From: Acanthaster planci
Taxonomy: Eukaryota > Echinodermata > Asteroidea > Valvatida > Acanthasteridae
NCBI RefSeq assembly: GCF_001949145.1
Contig: NW_019091355.1
Location: 2,041,435-2,105,434, forward strand
Direction: 5' to 3'
DNA: 64,000 nt
This document shows, piece after piece, positions 15,101-25,374 of this stretch (the first letter of the stretch is position 1; the number at the start of each line of letters is the position of its first letter). The notes below the pieces were generated by a model that was not told the DNA's origin, did no database searches, and saw only the letters and a list, made by a program, of their open reading frames with translations. The translations under genes and the position numbers were made by a program.

Positions 15101-15998
15101 GGCCAAAACTTTGAAAAAACACCATTTTGTTTCAAAAGCGGGTGAGAATATTGTACTTTTCTCCCATCCCCCTTCTTTTATCAATCAAGTAAAGCTTGAC
15201 TGGTATCAGTGTGGGGTTCGTAGGAACGAGACCAATCTCTGATTCAACAAAACTTGCCTTTACCGAGGGTTGCTGCTTCATCTTCTTAGAACCTCATTAA
15301 TAATTAAGAGGTCCTTCGGACTTGGCAAATTACCCTGTTATTACAGGAACCTTATGAAAACAAAAGATTGGGACCTAAACTTTCCTTGTTATAAGCAAAA
15401 TCTTGTATTAACAGTGCTCTTATTGACAAGGTTCAACTGTAGTCACTACTACAAATAGAGGGCCTCAAGGCACAAAACAATTTGCATTTTCTCCAAAAAT
15501 AATGAATTTGGGCCTGGCCTACACAGTACATATACATGTAGGCCTACAGCACAAAATTTGAAAAAATGACAAAAATTGTCTGTGATGACTGTCAAACTCT
15601 GTGCACATGGCTTGGAAATGGCAGACATGACTTGAGATGGCTGATTTACATTTAACGTTAGGCCTAACGTTTAATAAACTTAAGTGACAAAATCTTTGTC
15701 AGAGCCAAAAATAAACTGGGTGTCCACAAACACTTGTGTATTTATTACCATTTAAGCCTACATTTACCATAACTGCCATGTCAACAATTTAACGTTAGTC
15801 ATATTTGTTATCACTGATAAGCACGATTATATGAGTATCACCTTTTCTGTGGACAGCATCCGGGTCCTCTTCAAGAATTTGGATGATTTCATCGTACCCG
15901 TGGAAATTGTGAACAGCATCTGCGAGCGACACTTTCTTGCGTTCGGTCACAGTCGCAAAATTAGCATACGGCTTGGTACCAATTGGGGGTAGATCCAT
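143..15998 (-). CDS. Ankyrin-repeat DHHC palmitoyltransferase (ZDHHC13/17-like), 8 exons
   Basis: Predicted S-acyltransferase of Golgi/endomembranes that attaches palmitate to cysteines of client proteins; the ankyrin repeats would recruit substrates. Exons on the minus strand: 15842-15998 (ATG), 4157-4412, 3068-3140, 2715-2884, 2344-2583, about 1672-1772, 992-1188, 143-631 (stop). Phases close at all joins, giving about 560 residues; human ZDHHC17 and ZDHHC13 are about 620-630. Roughly five ankyrin repeats are visible, with TPLH motifs (e.g. GLTPLHKAGLRGD, GETPLHYACKRGA, GQTPLHLVCLQGF). Hydrophobic helices follow, then a cysteine-rich domain C-x2-C-x9-HC-x2-C-x4-DHHC-x5-C, two more helices and a basic tail. 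DHHC is intact, but the usual following Pro-Trp is Leu-Phe. The 1672 donor is weak and that boundary is the least certain. Intron 1 is about 11.4 kb and contains FReD genes on the opposite strand. Family assignment is secure; orthology to ZDHHC13 versus ZDHHC17 is not. Confidence 0.85.
5096..5516 (+). other. Possible decayed small secreted-protein ORF
   Basis: An ATG at 5096 opens a 44-codon frame that begins with a hydrophobic leader (MLFALWIFSPICVG) and ends at TAA 5228. The same frame continues another 30-odd codons after the stop. A second frame, starting at 5259, stays open to 5516. I do not recognise a family. It may be a broken gene or chance; there is no splice or homology support. 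It sits in intron 1 of the palmitoyltransferase gene, upstream of FReD-A. Confidence 0.15.
6203..7198 (+). CDS. FReD-A: secreted PAN/apple-like plus fibrinogen C-terminal domain protein, intronless
   Basis: Predicted secreted lectin-like protein of 331 residues in one exon. I chose ATG 6203, not the in-frame ATG 6155, because it places a clean signal peptide first (MTVVWASVLFLSFMAKTGHC). A small cysteine module follows (about residues 21-100), with a CGRDC...PQCASFNY...CELN pattern like PAN/apple domains. The fibrinogen C-terminal domain is at about 117-331, with the YCDME, GGWIVFQRR, GEFWLGND and final YSLKHTEMKIR motifs. The calcium-site motif DQDND (about 262-266) and the NC...KSC cysteine pair are kept. 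Such fibrinogen-related proteins commonly bind microbial sugars or acetyl groups; ligand and immune role here are inference. It lies on the opposite strand inside the palmitoyltransferase intron and is paralogous to FReD-B. A 5' untranslated exon cannot be excluded. Confidence 0.88.
   Translation: MTVVWASVLFLSFMAKTGHCDCLHPEITPTFYSASSHTFQGHVYHMKMASSVVICGRDCSIAPQCASFNYFTSSRICELNNKTRLQSQWAFVKMEGSVYFDKNYETSFLPAPSVRKYTSCLKLLRAGFKGSGVYTIHPSGIVDGSQVYCDMETDEGGWIVFQRREDGSVDFYRNWTDYQTGFGNLSGEFWLGNDILRNLTESEPWQLRAELGDWEGGAAWAQYGRFRVFGQQYTLDIGAYNTKSTAGDSLTDHNTYPFTTQDQDNDVSAIFNCAQIYWGAWWFKSCFNSNLNGQYHCQQPDAGFFGLQWKSWKTNQRYSLKHTEMKIRENQ
7292..7435 (+). other. Orphan exon-like open segment
   Basis: A 144-base segment lies between a plausible acceptor (TTTTCAG, ending 7291) and donor (AAAG|GTAGAG, at 7436), with a phase 1-1 open frame. 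The peptide contains HFGMCNCDKARPGGDEG. Symmetric 1-1 exons are typical of extracellular modules. It begins about 90 bases after the FReD-A stop, so it could be an alternative 3' exon. No family is recognised, and chance openness over 48 codons is not negligible. Confidence 0.2.
9085..10104 (+). CDS. FReD-B: secreted PAN/apple-like plus fibrinogen C-terminal domain protein, intronless
   Basis: Second fibrinogen-related gene, 339 residues from ATG 9085. That start is chosen because a signal peptide follows at once (MSELLVHVTLFLAFMVHNCRC); the open frame itself extends upstream to 8920. Domain order matches FReD-A: leader, PAN/apple-like module (CGRDCSMDPQCASFNYYNSS, then CELK) and fibrinogen C-terminal domain with YCDME, GGWTVFQRR, GEFWLGNE, DMDND near the calcium site and C-terminal YSLKHSEMKIR. 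It has extra cysteines compared with FReD-A (in the linker, GYHCNG, GDLCGEF and CFSCN), hinting at different disulfides or oligomer state. Tandem duplicate of FReD-A, same strand, 1.9 kb downstream, within the same host intron. Probably a pattern-recognition or agglutinating protein; that role is inferred from the family. Confidence 0.88.
   Translation: MSELLVHVTLFLAFMVHNCRCECPLLFTPRSFPVDNQTNQTFQGLGYYMKTVSSVVDCGRDCSMDPQCASFNYYNSSRLCELKNTTKIYRLCASVERPESFHLDDRCRNRYDTSLLTAPYVKYTSCEGLLRAGYHCNGIYTIYPSGMAQGLQVYCDMENDGGGWTVFQRRQDGSVDFNRNWAKYQIGFGDLCGEFWLGNEALRILTESGQWQMRVNLGDWEGRTAWAEYGKFSTSGQKYTLHVGSYNISSTAGDSLSEHNSKYFSTWDMDNDIADGNCALIFKSAWWFNTCFSCNLNGEYLFHQPTSELQGIQWKSWNQRPNYSLKHSEMKIREFRQRQ
10630..10635 (+). 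promoter_or_regulatory. Candidate polyadenylation signal of FReD-B
   Basis: AATAAA about 525 bases after the FReD-B stop, followed by an A-rich run. Position is plausible for the 3' end; no transcript evidence. Confidence 0.35.
11174..11403 (+). pseudogene. Decayed fragment of a third fibrinogen-related gene
   Basis: The stretch aligns by eye to the 3' half of FReD-A/B. It has ACACTCCATGTTGGCTCATA (FReD-B: ACACTCCATGTTGGTTCATA), then GCAGGTACT, ACAGCACAGGATCAGGATA (FReD-A: ACAACACAGGATCAGGATA) and CATGGTTCAAAGCATGC (FReD-A: CATGGTGGTTCAAATCTTGC). It finishes with a match to the GGAAATC...TGG...CAAAGCACA region near the end of the domain. Order is kept, but there are deletions, including roughly 90 bases before the last block, and the frame is broken. 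It is a relic, not a functional gene. Confidence 0.7.
11930..13450. repeat. Degenerate tandem-repeat field (about 1.5 kb)
   Basis: The tract is built from drifting copies of a few phrases: TATAGTGATCATTGTAAACTGG, TATTCATCTCTGTA and CTCTGTGTAGTATTCAGC. The last phrase recurs, with changes, near 12,057, 12,269, 12,390, 12,507, 12,692 and 12,841, so spacing is irregular, about 120-210 bases. It looks like an old satellite or minisatellite eroded by mutation. No long open frame. Confidence 0.6.
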
Positions 15999-15999
15999 T

Positions 16000-16500
16000 C
16001 TTGATTTCAAAGACCAGATCGATGCAACTACGATGGCAAACGTTACATGTACAATGCACGAAGACCCTCAACCATGGGCGCAGCCATGTTTTGGGGGGAA
16101 AATAATGTCATCGTGTTTATGTGCGCGCGAGCATGCGCGGGTGCGACGGCCGTCGATGTGCTGAGCAACGCGAGGTGGCGCTCGTCAATATTTGCGTTCC
16201 CTCCGCGCACGTACGTACGTATTCACAGACATCCCGCAGTCTGGTCCACTCGACGTAATGCGGCTGTATCCGAATCTCTTGTCTAGAGCTAGGTCTAGGT
16301 CTTCGCCCCATTGGAAATGCGTGGAGACGCGTAGACAATAGACCTAGCCGTAGCTCTTGAAGCCAGTTTCGGACTCGACACGGCCTACGTGTAATATTAC
16401 ACACCGAGGGCGCTGCATATGCACAGGCAAAGTGGTGCTACAGTTGTACATGTACGTAGCACGTGTGCAATTCTGTGTAACTTCTTCGCATTTCGATTGA
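16000..16500. promoter_or_regulatory. Divergent promoter region, palmitoyltransferase / LARP7
   Basis: The interval between the minus-strand ATG (15998) and the plus-strand LARP7 gene contains a CpG-rich island at about 16,080-16,400, in contrast with AT-rich flanks. A possible LARP7 5' untranslated exon ends near 16,530 (GAAAAG|GTTTGG) and could join the acceptor TTTCTTTCAG just before 17,281. Promoter activity is inferred from layout and base composition. Confidence 0.45.
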
Positions 16501-17298
16501 AGCAGATCAAAGAAGTCTCAGCTGCTGAAAAGGTTTGGTCTTTTCCTTCCTCCCTCCATCAGTTGTAAAGTGTAGCTATTTTCAATCAATTTACGTTTGT
16601 CTTGAATCTGTAATTTTGTCACTGTTTGTACCTCATACCTAGAGCCTTAGCACCCATGATCGTACGTACATGTATGCCCGCGGCCGCACGGACTACCGCA
16701 ACAATACCATGACTACACCTTTGAGACACGAGGGGCCCAAGCTGTGCAGCTCAGTTGATAACTATAAAATTTGCCATTCGCTCAATACAATCTCTAAGCG
16801 TAATTTTTAAGAGTTCCATAATTGGTGGTATCGCATTCAGAACTCTTTCCATCCAACAATGATATGATCACGGAGGTAGTCTAACATGACTGGGCTGCAT
16901 GAAAAAACCCACAGCATTATGAACTCATAAAAAGTTGGCCCAGCACAGTAGGCATGTAGGGCCGTAAGGCTGTGCCTTACAGTTCCTGAAGTAGGAGGCT
17001 CTTGCCATGCCTAACATTACGTAGCCTGTGGCTCTAGGAGTCTGACAACTTTTTGTCACGATCTGTTAATAGGAAACAGATCACGATAGTTCCCTTGTTT
17101 ATATGTCATTCATCCTGTTTACATCAAAGAGAAGGCAGTGGCTAAGAATATTTCATTAATCTTTTCCAAATTCTCAAGGGCCAACCCGTGTCAGATATAA
17201 TTACTGAAAAGTAATGTCGGTAATGATTTATTTTGCAATTTTTTATCTTCTTTTGAAGTGTTTTGGTGTTTTTCTTTCAGCAGTAACTCAATCCCACC

Positions 17299-20200
17299 AT
17301 GAATGGCCAATCAGGTCTTCACCATGTCACCAGCGATGACAAGAAGAAGAAGCGACAGCGGCTGAAGAAGTTGCAGGCCGATATCAAACAACAGGTGGAG
17401 TTTTACTTCAGTGATTCTAACCTGCGTAAAGATCGTTTCCTTAAGCAGGAAATTGACAAGTCTGAAGATGGATGTGAGTACCGTGCAGGCGATTCACAAT
17501 GCACTGCCGCCACCAAGAGGTTGTCACGGAGAGGCCATTTTTCAAGTTTATGGTCAACAACAAAATGGCTGACTTGCCGCAATTTCCATTCAGTGAGCGA
17601 ATGTCAATACACAGTTTCAGGAAATGTGTGATTGATCGGAGCATTTTGTGCCTCACAAAAACCTGTCATTAATCATCACTAATACCCTAAACACTTCCAA
17701 ATCTTTAAACCTACTCGACAAAAACAGTGGGACTAATTCAACGCAAAGCACATTCCGCACCAAGAACTTTTGTTGGATGTCCCACAATGCACCGTGAAAA
17801 AGGTCTCTCTGTGGCAGCCGCTTGGTGGCACATGCTTATGTGAATTGTCGGTATTAGTAGAGGCAAGATTTTCTTAAGTTCACATCAGAAATGATAATAA
17901 CAGCCTGTCAGGGCATCACTGTCCCTAGATAATTTCATTTCAGATTGGGATGAAGATGGCGTTATTCAAGTGTACTGACAAATACTGCCTTTTGATCTTC
18001 TTTTGTCCCTTTTTTCCACTAGGGTATTTTGAAGCTGAGCCCCACAATGCCTTGTCACTATTTATGTAGCAATATGGACTGACAACAAGACAGTTACAAT
18101 CCTTTTCTTATCCACCTGACTACATGATCGAACAACTTACCAGTTCCTCATGTTTTTTCTGCTATTTTTCCCGTGGTACTTTGAACTAAGTGGTGTTTTG
18201 TGCTTCTCCTGACAGATGTTAACATTGCAACCATCGCAAACTTCAACCGAATGCGGAATCTCACCACGGACGAATCGCTGATAGCCAGGGCACTGCGGGA
18301 CTCTGATTTGCTCAAGGTAAGACTACCCTTAAGATAAGCTGGTAGGATTTGCGATAATGCTGTGGCAAAGAAATCTCTTTCGGCAAGAAGTGTGGTGCTG
18401 AAAAGAACAGGTGGTGTGGGCTTAACATTTCGACCAGTAGCTGGCCATCTTCTGGAGAAATGGTGGACTGGTCGGAGGAGGGGCGGAGTAGCACTGGATG
18501 ATAACTAAACAGTGGGTTGGTGCTGAAGAATCTCATTGGCTGGTCTGCTGTCTTTAGAATGTTGGTAACTTAGATGTGACAGAGTATGCTCATTATGATG
18601 TGTCGTCAGTACCAGGTGGGGCATAGCAGCCCCATGTGCTGAATAGTAGGTGGACTCTGGTGGAGTACATGTGGATCCTCTCTATTCATGTTCATCCTGC
18701 CCACAACCCGGGATACACTGAAGTTGACTTAAACTCAGCTTTCAAAACTGAGTACATGTACTTGCATCATTCAGCAGACGCGTGTGCAATTTTCCTAAGG
18801 CATGCACCAAGACATTGGGGCAATGTCTAATGTTCTTTTTTTGGGTGTTCCCTTGCTAGGTTAGCGAAGACAAGACCAAGCTGCGGCGAAAGACACCGGT
18901 TGAGGAACCGAAATACAACATTGACGATGTCACTGTCTTTGTGGTAAATCAATGAATAGATTATGATTTTGAAACTGTGCCTGCTGGATTGTCCGAAATT
19001 GTGTTTTGTGGACTGTGAACAGTCATCCATTTTGTGACGGTATCTAATGTTGAAAGGACCACCCTCTTTTTGGTGCTGGAGGTGAAAAGAATAAGTACTG
19101 AAGAGTTTGTAAATCGCAGTACTAGTCTCGTTTCTCCTGTTTTTATCAAGGAAAACCTGCCTCACAATGTTGACCATGACATGCTTCAGAAGGCCTTCAG
19201 CCCTTGCGGTATCATCGACTACATCAGCCTGCCGAGATACAAGAAGACTGGCGATCCCAAGAAGTTTGCATTTATCGAGTTTGCAACTCCTGAAGGGGCA
19301 GTGAAAGCCTGCAAGGTGAAAACATGGAGGCTTATTTTCATTGACTTAATCAGGAAAAACTGGAGCAATACACTTACAATTTGTTACCATTAATTTATCT
19401 TAGTGTGGTCTTTTTACACATCCACTGTCCATTTGTTCTAAATCTTTAAAATTAACTGTCTAGTCTTTCCCAACATTACTCTAATTAGTAATTTTGTTTA
19501 TCTTTCAAGCTCTTAAATAACCCTCCAAGAGACAAGCCTAAACCTGATGGTCACTTCCCAACAACGCGGAAAGGGCGTCTGATACTACCACAGCAGGCAG
19601 AGGCGTCTGAGCTGCAACTGAAGAGCATGAAGTTAGAGAAGTACGGCAAACAGAAAGTAAGCAAAAGGAAGAGGGAGGCAAGTGGAATGGAAGAGACATC
19701 TCCAGAAGCCAAGAAGGAGCAGATACCCAAAAAGAAGGAGGCATCTTCATCAAACAGGAAGCGGAACATTAGTGAAGAAACCAAGGAAGAGACTGAGAAC
19801 AGAGGACAGCTTGAGAAGAAGGCTAAGACGAAAGCAGAGGCATCTCAGGGAGAGGTTTCAAAGAAGCATGATCAGCAGCCCTGTATTAAAACCAATCAAA
19901 GGAAAGAACAGAAAATGGACTCCAGGAAGAGGAAGCACTCTGGAGGGGACGACACCCTTGAGAAATCATCACACGGCAGCAAAAACCACGAGGCCAGGTC
20001 ACACAAAGATGATAAGTCAGACATGGGGGCCAAAGTTGAGAGGTCGGCTAGGGACACAACCAAGAAGGTTGCCGGCTCGGAAACTCATAAGAGGAAACGG
20101 GAAGATTCTGAAAGCAGCGGGGAGGCTTCAAAGGCCAAGAGGTCATCATCAGGTTCTCACAGAGACAAGGATGGTGTGGAAGATGGCAGGGATGCTAAGA

Positions 20201-22858
20201 GGAGGAGGGCGGAGTCAGAAATGGAAGAGGAGGATGGAGACAAGAAGAGGAAGAGAAGGAGCCGGAGTCGTAGAAACAAGAAGGAGGAAGGAAAAACTGC
20301 TCCTCTGATGCAGCTCAGAGTCATTCCTAAGTAAGCACAAGCTTTATAAACACTTGTAGTTAAAAGAAAAATGCACATTACGTGGGATTAATTTTGGCAG
20401 AACTTTATAAGCCCTTTAACCCTAACCCTCGCTTGTCCTGCACTACAAAGCAAACTCCAACAGAGTGACTCGGAGTTTGAGTGATATGGTATGGATGGGT
20501 CTATGCAGTATAGGATGACTTGCACTGAACAGTACCAAACCTGACAAAATCAAGCATAGTCCAACAATTGGTACAGCAAGCCAAACACTGCACAAAATGA
20601 ACCCTGTGTGTCCAACGCACACAGAATCCAACACCATCTCCCTGGGCCTTTCATTCCAAGTCTCTTAAAATTCAACAAGTTCATCAGGTACAGTACCAAA
20701 CCAGCCAAAACCTCACAAAACCTGCTGTCGGAGTGTGGCAGGTTTGGTATAGTTGGTACATGTACACTGGAAATCAGTGCTCACTGCCAACACATAATGT
20801 CTGTGTTCCCACATAATGTCTAATTGAATTGTTTGATATGCCAAATGACAGGTGCCTTTTTGTGTTGCAGGTGTGAATCTGCAAATGTAGATCTTTTTTA
20901 CAAATTTAAAACAACACGTTTCAGTTTCATGTAGATGCAAGTCAAACAAAAAAAGTGTGTTTCTGCATCTTGCTTGCCATATTTGCAAGTGGTCCTGACA
21001 CAAAATTCACAGTTGCTACATGTTTCCCCACAAGAGAGTGCAGGACAAATGCATGTTTCACTTTCAGCCACTTTTTGAATGGCAGACGGTTATTTGGTCA
21101 TGTGTGTAAATCTGGCTCGGTGATAATTACAGAAAGGAGTGGTTGGAATTGAAGGCGGAATATCTCACCCTTCAGAAGGCCAGCCGGCAGCAGATGAAAC
21201 AAGCGCTTCAAGTAGAATGGGCCAAGAGAAAAGCACGACTAGAGTCACAGTCACCAGATAAGAAGGTACCAATGGGAGTTGAGGAGAAATAAGCTGTCTG
21301 AAATATCGCAGATCTTCTATGAGGTCTTTGTACATTGGGCTGTACTAGAAAAACAGAAGATAGTTTGTGAATGATAACTATTCGCAGAAGTCGATGGCCC
21401 AAATTTAGCATCTCGAAGCAGTCACAGTTATCCAGTCTACTAGTAGCAGGAATGTTGCAACCAAGAAATCTTTTTGCCGTCGTCCATTCCTTTTACTTCA
21501 GTGTCTACCCAAACTCTGCAGTGGTGTTCCACACACTGGGTGAAACCTACAAATGTTGGACCAGATGTTGCATTTGTTTTTACTTCGTTTGTTTTTTTTT
21601 CCACCAGGTAGCTGAAGTGAAATCCGCCGAGCCAGAGTTCCATCCCGGTGTAGTGGTCAAAATCAAGAGTGACAAGCCATTTGCGTCTCGCAAAGAAATC
21701 CGAGTAAGGAATGATGCTCTTGTAACTTGCATGTACAAGTAGCAGCTCCAGAACTTAAGATTCTGTTATCACGAGCTCCAGCTGTGAAGAAATTTGTAAA
21801 TAGCCTTTCTAGCAAGTGTGATAGAATTGTGAAACAGGCCTGACCATAACTTTGGAATGATTTCTCACAGGAACAGTTGGAAGGGATTTCCCCAGTGGCC
21901 TACATTGAGCTGAATGCTGGGGACACTGGTGGCTTCATACGACTGCAGTCTGCAGAGGGTGCACAGGCAGTACTTGGAAAAGCCGGCAGTCTTTCCAATG
22001 ATGGTGGTTCAGTAGAACTGAACCTGTTGACAGGTGCTTATCGGCTGAACATTTTTGTTGGGTACATGTATTTATATACTAAATGTGTCTTCATTATATG
22101 CAGTATTGAAGACAGGTGTACAGAAATAGCCGTGAAAATGTTTGAGATTATGGGTAAAAGAACATGAACCACATTTTCCATAGGGCTCCTGTGAAAAAAA
22201 ATCAGTCCCTTTTAAAAATGTTTGATGTTGCATGAATATTTGAGTCTTGAAAAAGTGAGGAATTTGTGAACTGGTCACTTTTAAAGTGTAGTAATTTCCT
22301 TGCGTGTCTCCCTCATTACAGGAAAAGATGAGCAAAAGTACTGGGAGAAGCTTAGAGCTGATAGAGTGGCCAAACTGAGCTCTAGTAAGAAGAGGAAAAA
22401 TAAGAAACGTGGCATCGAGCGGGTAAAACACAACTACATGTATTTCATAAAGAAAAGAAATAAGTCGAAGATCTTCTGGAATTAAGAGCATTCCAGTGGC
22501 TTAGATTCACTTTGGTCGCAGCAGAACTGTTTCAAGATTATCGTATGAGATGAATTGTTTTCACTTCATCCTTTTCAAGAATATTTTTGAATGACAGCTA
22601 AAAAAAAATCTGACACTCTAAACAAGAAACATGAAGGGCTTGTCAAGGGGAGTAAATTCCCATGATGATTAGAATTGGCCGAGAGTTGGTTTATTTAGAA
22701 AGCATAGGTGTTTTTGCCAATGTTGTACTTAGGAAAGCTGTGCAGTTTGTTCCTGAAATACCAATCTCTCATTTGGACAGATCAAGGAGAAGTCTGAGAG
22801 GGTCCTGGGCACTGACAAATCTAAAGGGGACCGCATTGTCTTCGAGGGTGATGACTGA
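17299..22858 (+). CDS. LARP7: La-related protein 7 (LARP7), 10 exons
   Basis: Nuclear protein that binds the 3' end of 7SK RNA and holds P-TEFb in the inactive 7SK particle, so it controls Pol II pause release. Exons: 17299-17473, 18216-18316, 18860-18943, 19151-19315, 19510-20330, 21133-21265, 21608-21703, 21871-22033, 22322-22422, 22781-22858; all phases close, giving 638 residues. The La motif starts in exon 1 ([20 protein letters not shown]) and runs into exon 2. RRM1 is in exon 4 ([20 protein letters not shown]). Exon 5 encodes a long Lys/Arg/Glu-rich linker. The C-terminal xRRM spans exons 7-9 ([11 protein letters not shown]...VAYIEL...) with the extra helix [17 protein letters not shown], close to the human one. 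Domain order and spacing match vertebrate LARP7; human is 582 residues, so the linker is longer here. Confidence 0.95.
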
Positions 22859-23600
22859 ATAGATGCCTGAACACTGGCGACAAATTGGCTCCGTTGCCGT
22901 TATCAAGAATTGCTTCATTCTGTAGCGGCATCCCGTTACGAGACTACGGACTGATGGATGCAACGTGGGATTAGTTAAAGCTCAATTCGGTACATGTAAA
23001 CACAAAAACCTCTCCTTTGGTGATTGAGCTTAAATCTGTTATGGTGAAATTTTTGCATTGCATTCCAGCATAGTTAATAGTATGGGGTGCACAAGTATCT
23101 AAGCATATTTTTTGTCGAGGTAAGATGGAGTCAAAATTTAAAACCAACTCGCACACAGATCATCGCTTGTTTTTGCTTATTAACTCAGTTGTTGTTTTGA
23201 CAGTGTTTGAGCGTGTTGTATGACGGATGCCGCAAGTCAGTGGCCTGGTTTCTCATACCATTTCCGGATAATTACTTTTCATCTTTCACTCAGTGTTGCT
23301 TTTATATTTAAAGTTGTATCCCTATGAACCTAGGTTTAAAAGTAGTTTAAGAAAAGTCAAATAACAAAGAAGAGGGAGGAACGAATCAAGATAACCATAT
23401 TGAGACATCTTATAATAGCATAAAAACAGTTTGTTTATTTTGACCCTTCCTGTTGCAGTGCAACATCCTGAAGCAGGTCGTTCCATTTGCCAGTGTATTC
23501 ATCATTCTGGAATCTTCAGGATTGTGCGAGTACATTTTTATTTGCACTGTAGCATTTTTGTGTATGTGGTCTGTTATGGATGACAGACTTGTACGTTTGC

Positions 23601-23606
23601 AATAAA
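23601..23606 (+). promoter_or_regulatory. LARP7 polyadenylation signal candidate
   Basis: AATAAA about 740 bases after the LARP7 stop, on the same strand, before the first foldback element. Plausible 3' end. Confidence 0.4.
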
Positions 23607-23727
23607 ACAGTTTCAATATCACAACTCTCCTTAATAGAATTGTAGGGTGTTGTCGATTGTCTCCGTGTTTGGTTTTGTTTACATTCCTCTAAGTAACACT
23701 GGGATAATTTGATCAGCTGGTCACCCA

Positions 23728-23961
23728 GGGGCCAATTTCATAGAGCTGCTTAGGCACGAAATTTGCGTAAGCGCAAGAAAATCTTGCTTGATAAATCAGG
23801 TAACCAGCCCAAACTGCGTGACATTGTTTTGGAATGGTATTTACCTGTCTTGATTAGCATGACTATCACATAGAGTTTTAGCTGGTAACCTTTGTTTTTT
23901 TAAGCAAGGTTTTTCATGCTTAAGCAAATTTTGTGCTTAAGCAGCTCTATGAAATTGGCCC
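23728..23961. mobile_element. MITE-like foldback element, family 1 copy a
   Basis: Starts GGGGCCAATTTCATAGAGCT and ends with the reverse complement, AGCTCTATGAAATTGGCCC, so terminal inverted repeats are at least 25 bases. Inside are further mirrored GCTTAAGC-type blocks. Length 234 bases and no coding capacity. Related copies at about 25,100 and 44,407. Confidence 0.8.
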
Positions 23962-24424
23962 TGCCAGATTGTAAAAGATAACCAATTGGAGTCTTTTGGA
24001 TATGAACAAATATGACATCCTGCTACATATGCATTTGTATGAGGTCTGTTTAAATGGCCTTGGTTAATACAGTACTGTACACCGCACATTAGGCTCAAAA
24101 ATAGAACTTCTGTTTCCTACAAGCCAGACCGATCAATTTTGCTACGTGAGGGAAAAAGAAAACACTTTCAACGTCTGCACTGATACTGATTGTAATTGCA
24201 ACATATAGATATTCTGTAAGGTACAGGTCCACATTCGTCTTCAATCCCACAAATGATTTTGTTTGTCCCACATACTCCCGTTTGTCTAGCAATGAATGTT
24301 ACAGTACACTTTACAACCTGTAGGCAAATTCTTAGGAGTCATTTCCAGCAATGCTTGATTCGCTAAAATTACATACATTTACAACACTGCTTGAAGTCTA
24401 TTTTATCTGTGGTCAAATCTTCAT

Positions 24425-24960
24425 TTATTTATTCCGCACATGAAACTCTTCTGCCAGGTACCAAACGAAAAGTTGAGCGTCCACCTTAATTGGTGTACAG
24501 AGAGGCATAGAAATCATCCAATTCGGGGGGGAAATAACTGCATGCTTACCTTTCCTTCGACGGTTCTTCGCAGCTGAGGGTAAGCCAGATGGTTGCAGCA
24601 TGTAGGATGGAGGAATAAAAGCACAATCTTCAACGGTTACAGATATCGGGCCAAATTTGCTAATTCGATCGATGCCTCTACCCATTCTGTTCTTCACAGA
24701 GAAGTCCAATGATATAACATCTGAATGAAAGACACCTGGTCCCCATTAGGGACAAAACCTACCTCAAGTAAGCAGGGCCAACAGCGCCAACTTGAACAGC
24801 GCCAACAGCGCCATGATGTTTCCAAAGCTATCATAGATACAGGTTGTGCGGTATAAAGCATGGATAAAGTTTCCTCTGCTCGGGAAACTACAAAATTATT
24901 GCATATATAGCAACACGCGAGCGCCGGAATATTCATGTCGTACCATGCCATGGTAGCTAA
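24425..24960 (-). other. Candidate small two-exon transcript, weak coding support
   Basis: On the minus strand a donor (CTTGAG|GTAGGT, exon end 24763) and an acceptor (TTTCATTCAG, next exon from 24720) frame a short intron. Downstream, ATG 24685 opens 86 codons to a stop at 24425, overlapping AATAAA-like sequence. A strong internal donor (AAAG|GTAAGC) suggests the exon may end earlier. The upstream exon starts with a 16-codon leader-like ORF (MALLALFKLALLALLT) that stops before the junction, so the two do not fuse in frame. No family recognised; it could be non-coding. Confidence 0.2.
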
Positions 24961-25099
24961 CCAGCCCGAATCATCAGTGAAGTTACTCAGTTTGTCCCTC
25001 GTATTGTCACCTGGTTCAACCCCCTCCTAGGAAGCAACTTGCATCATGAAGCGCTAAGAGGAGCAGTAAGAGCAACCGAACTGTACGTTGAAACTTACT

Positions 25100-25372
25100 G
25101 GGGCCAGTTTCATAGAGCTGCTTAAGCACAGAATTTGCTTAAGCACGAAAAACCTTGCTTAACAAAGAAAGGTTACCCCAGCTCAAACTCTTGTGAATGT
25201 GATTGTCATGCCATAGAGCTAGTAGCTCTATGGTCATGCTAACCAAAAGACAGGTAAATACCATTCCAAAACAATATACATCACAAGAAGTTTTGGCCGC
25301 TAACCTGATTTGTCAAGCAAGGTTTTTTCACGCTTAAACAATTTTTTTCGCTTAAGCAGCGCTATAAAATTC
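25100..25372. mobile_element. MITE-like foldback element, family 1 copy b
   Basis: Opens GGGGCCAGTTTCATAGAGCT and closes with a worn AGCGCTATAAAATTCG, the same family as copies a and c. It has an extra internal palindrome (CCATAGAGCTAGTAGCTCTATGG), making it longer (273 bases). Non-coding. Confidence 0.75.
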
Positions 25373-25374
25373 GT

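Larger units (their letters stand above)
10640..15840. other. Gene-poor remainder of the palmitoyltransferase intron 1
   Basis: Apart from the FReD relic and the degenerate tandem-repeat field, I see no gene. Sequence is AT-rich with scattered ACATGTAC palindromes and a C-rich patch at about 14,770-14,940. Open frames here are short and show no domain. Confidence 0.5.

Noticed and set aside
19538-19784. Minus-strand frames opposite LARP7 exon 5
   Set aside because: Antisense to the lysine/arginine-rich linker; leucine/serine-rich translation is expected from the complement.
20419-20430. CCCTAACCCT telomere-like repeat
   Set aside because: Only about two units inside a LARP7 intron; too short to mean anything.
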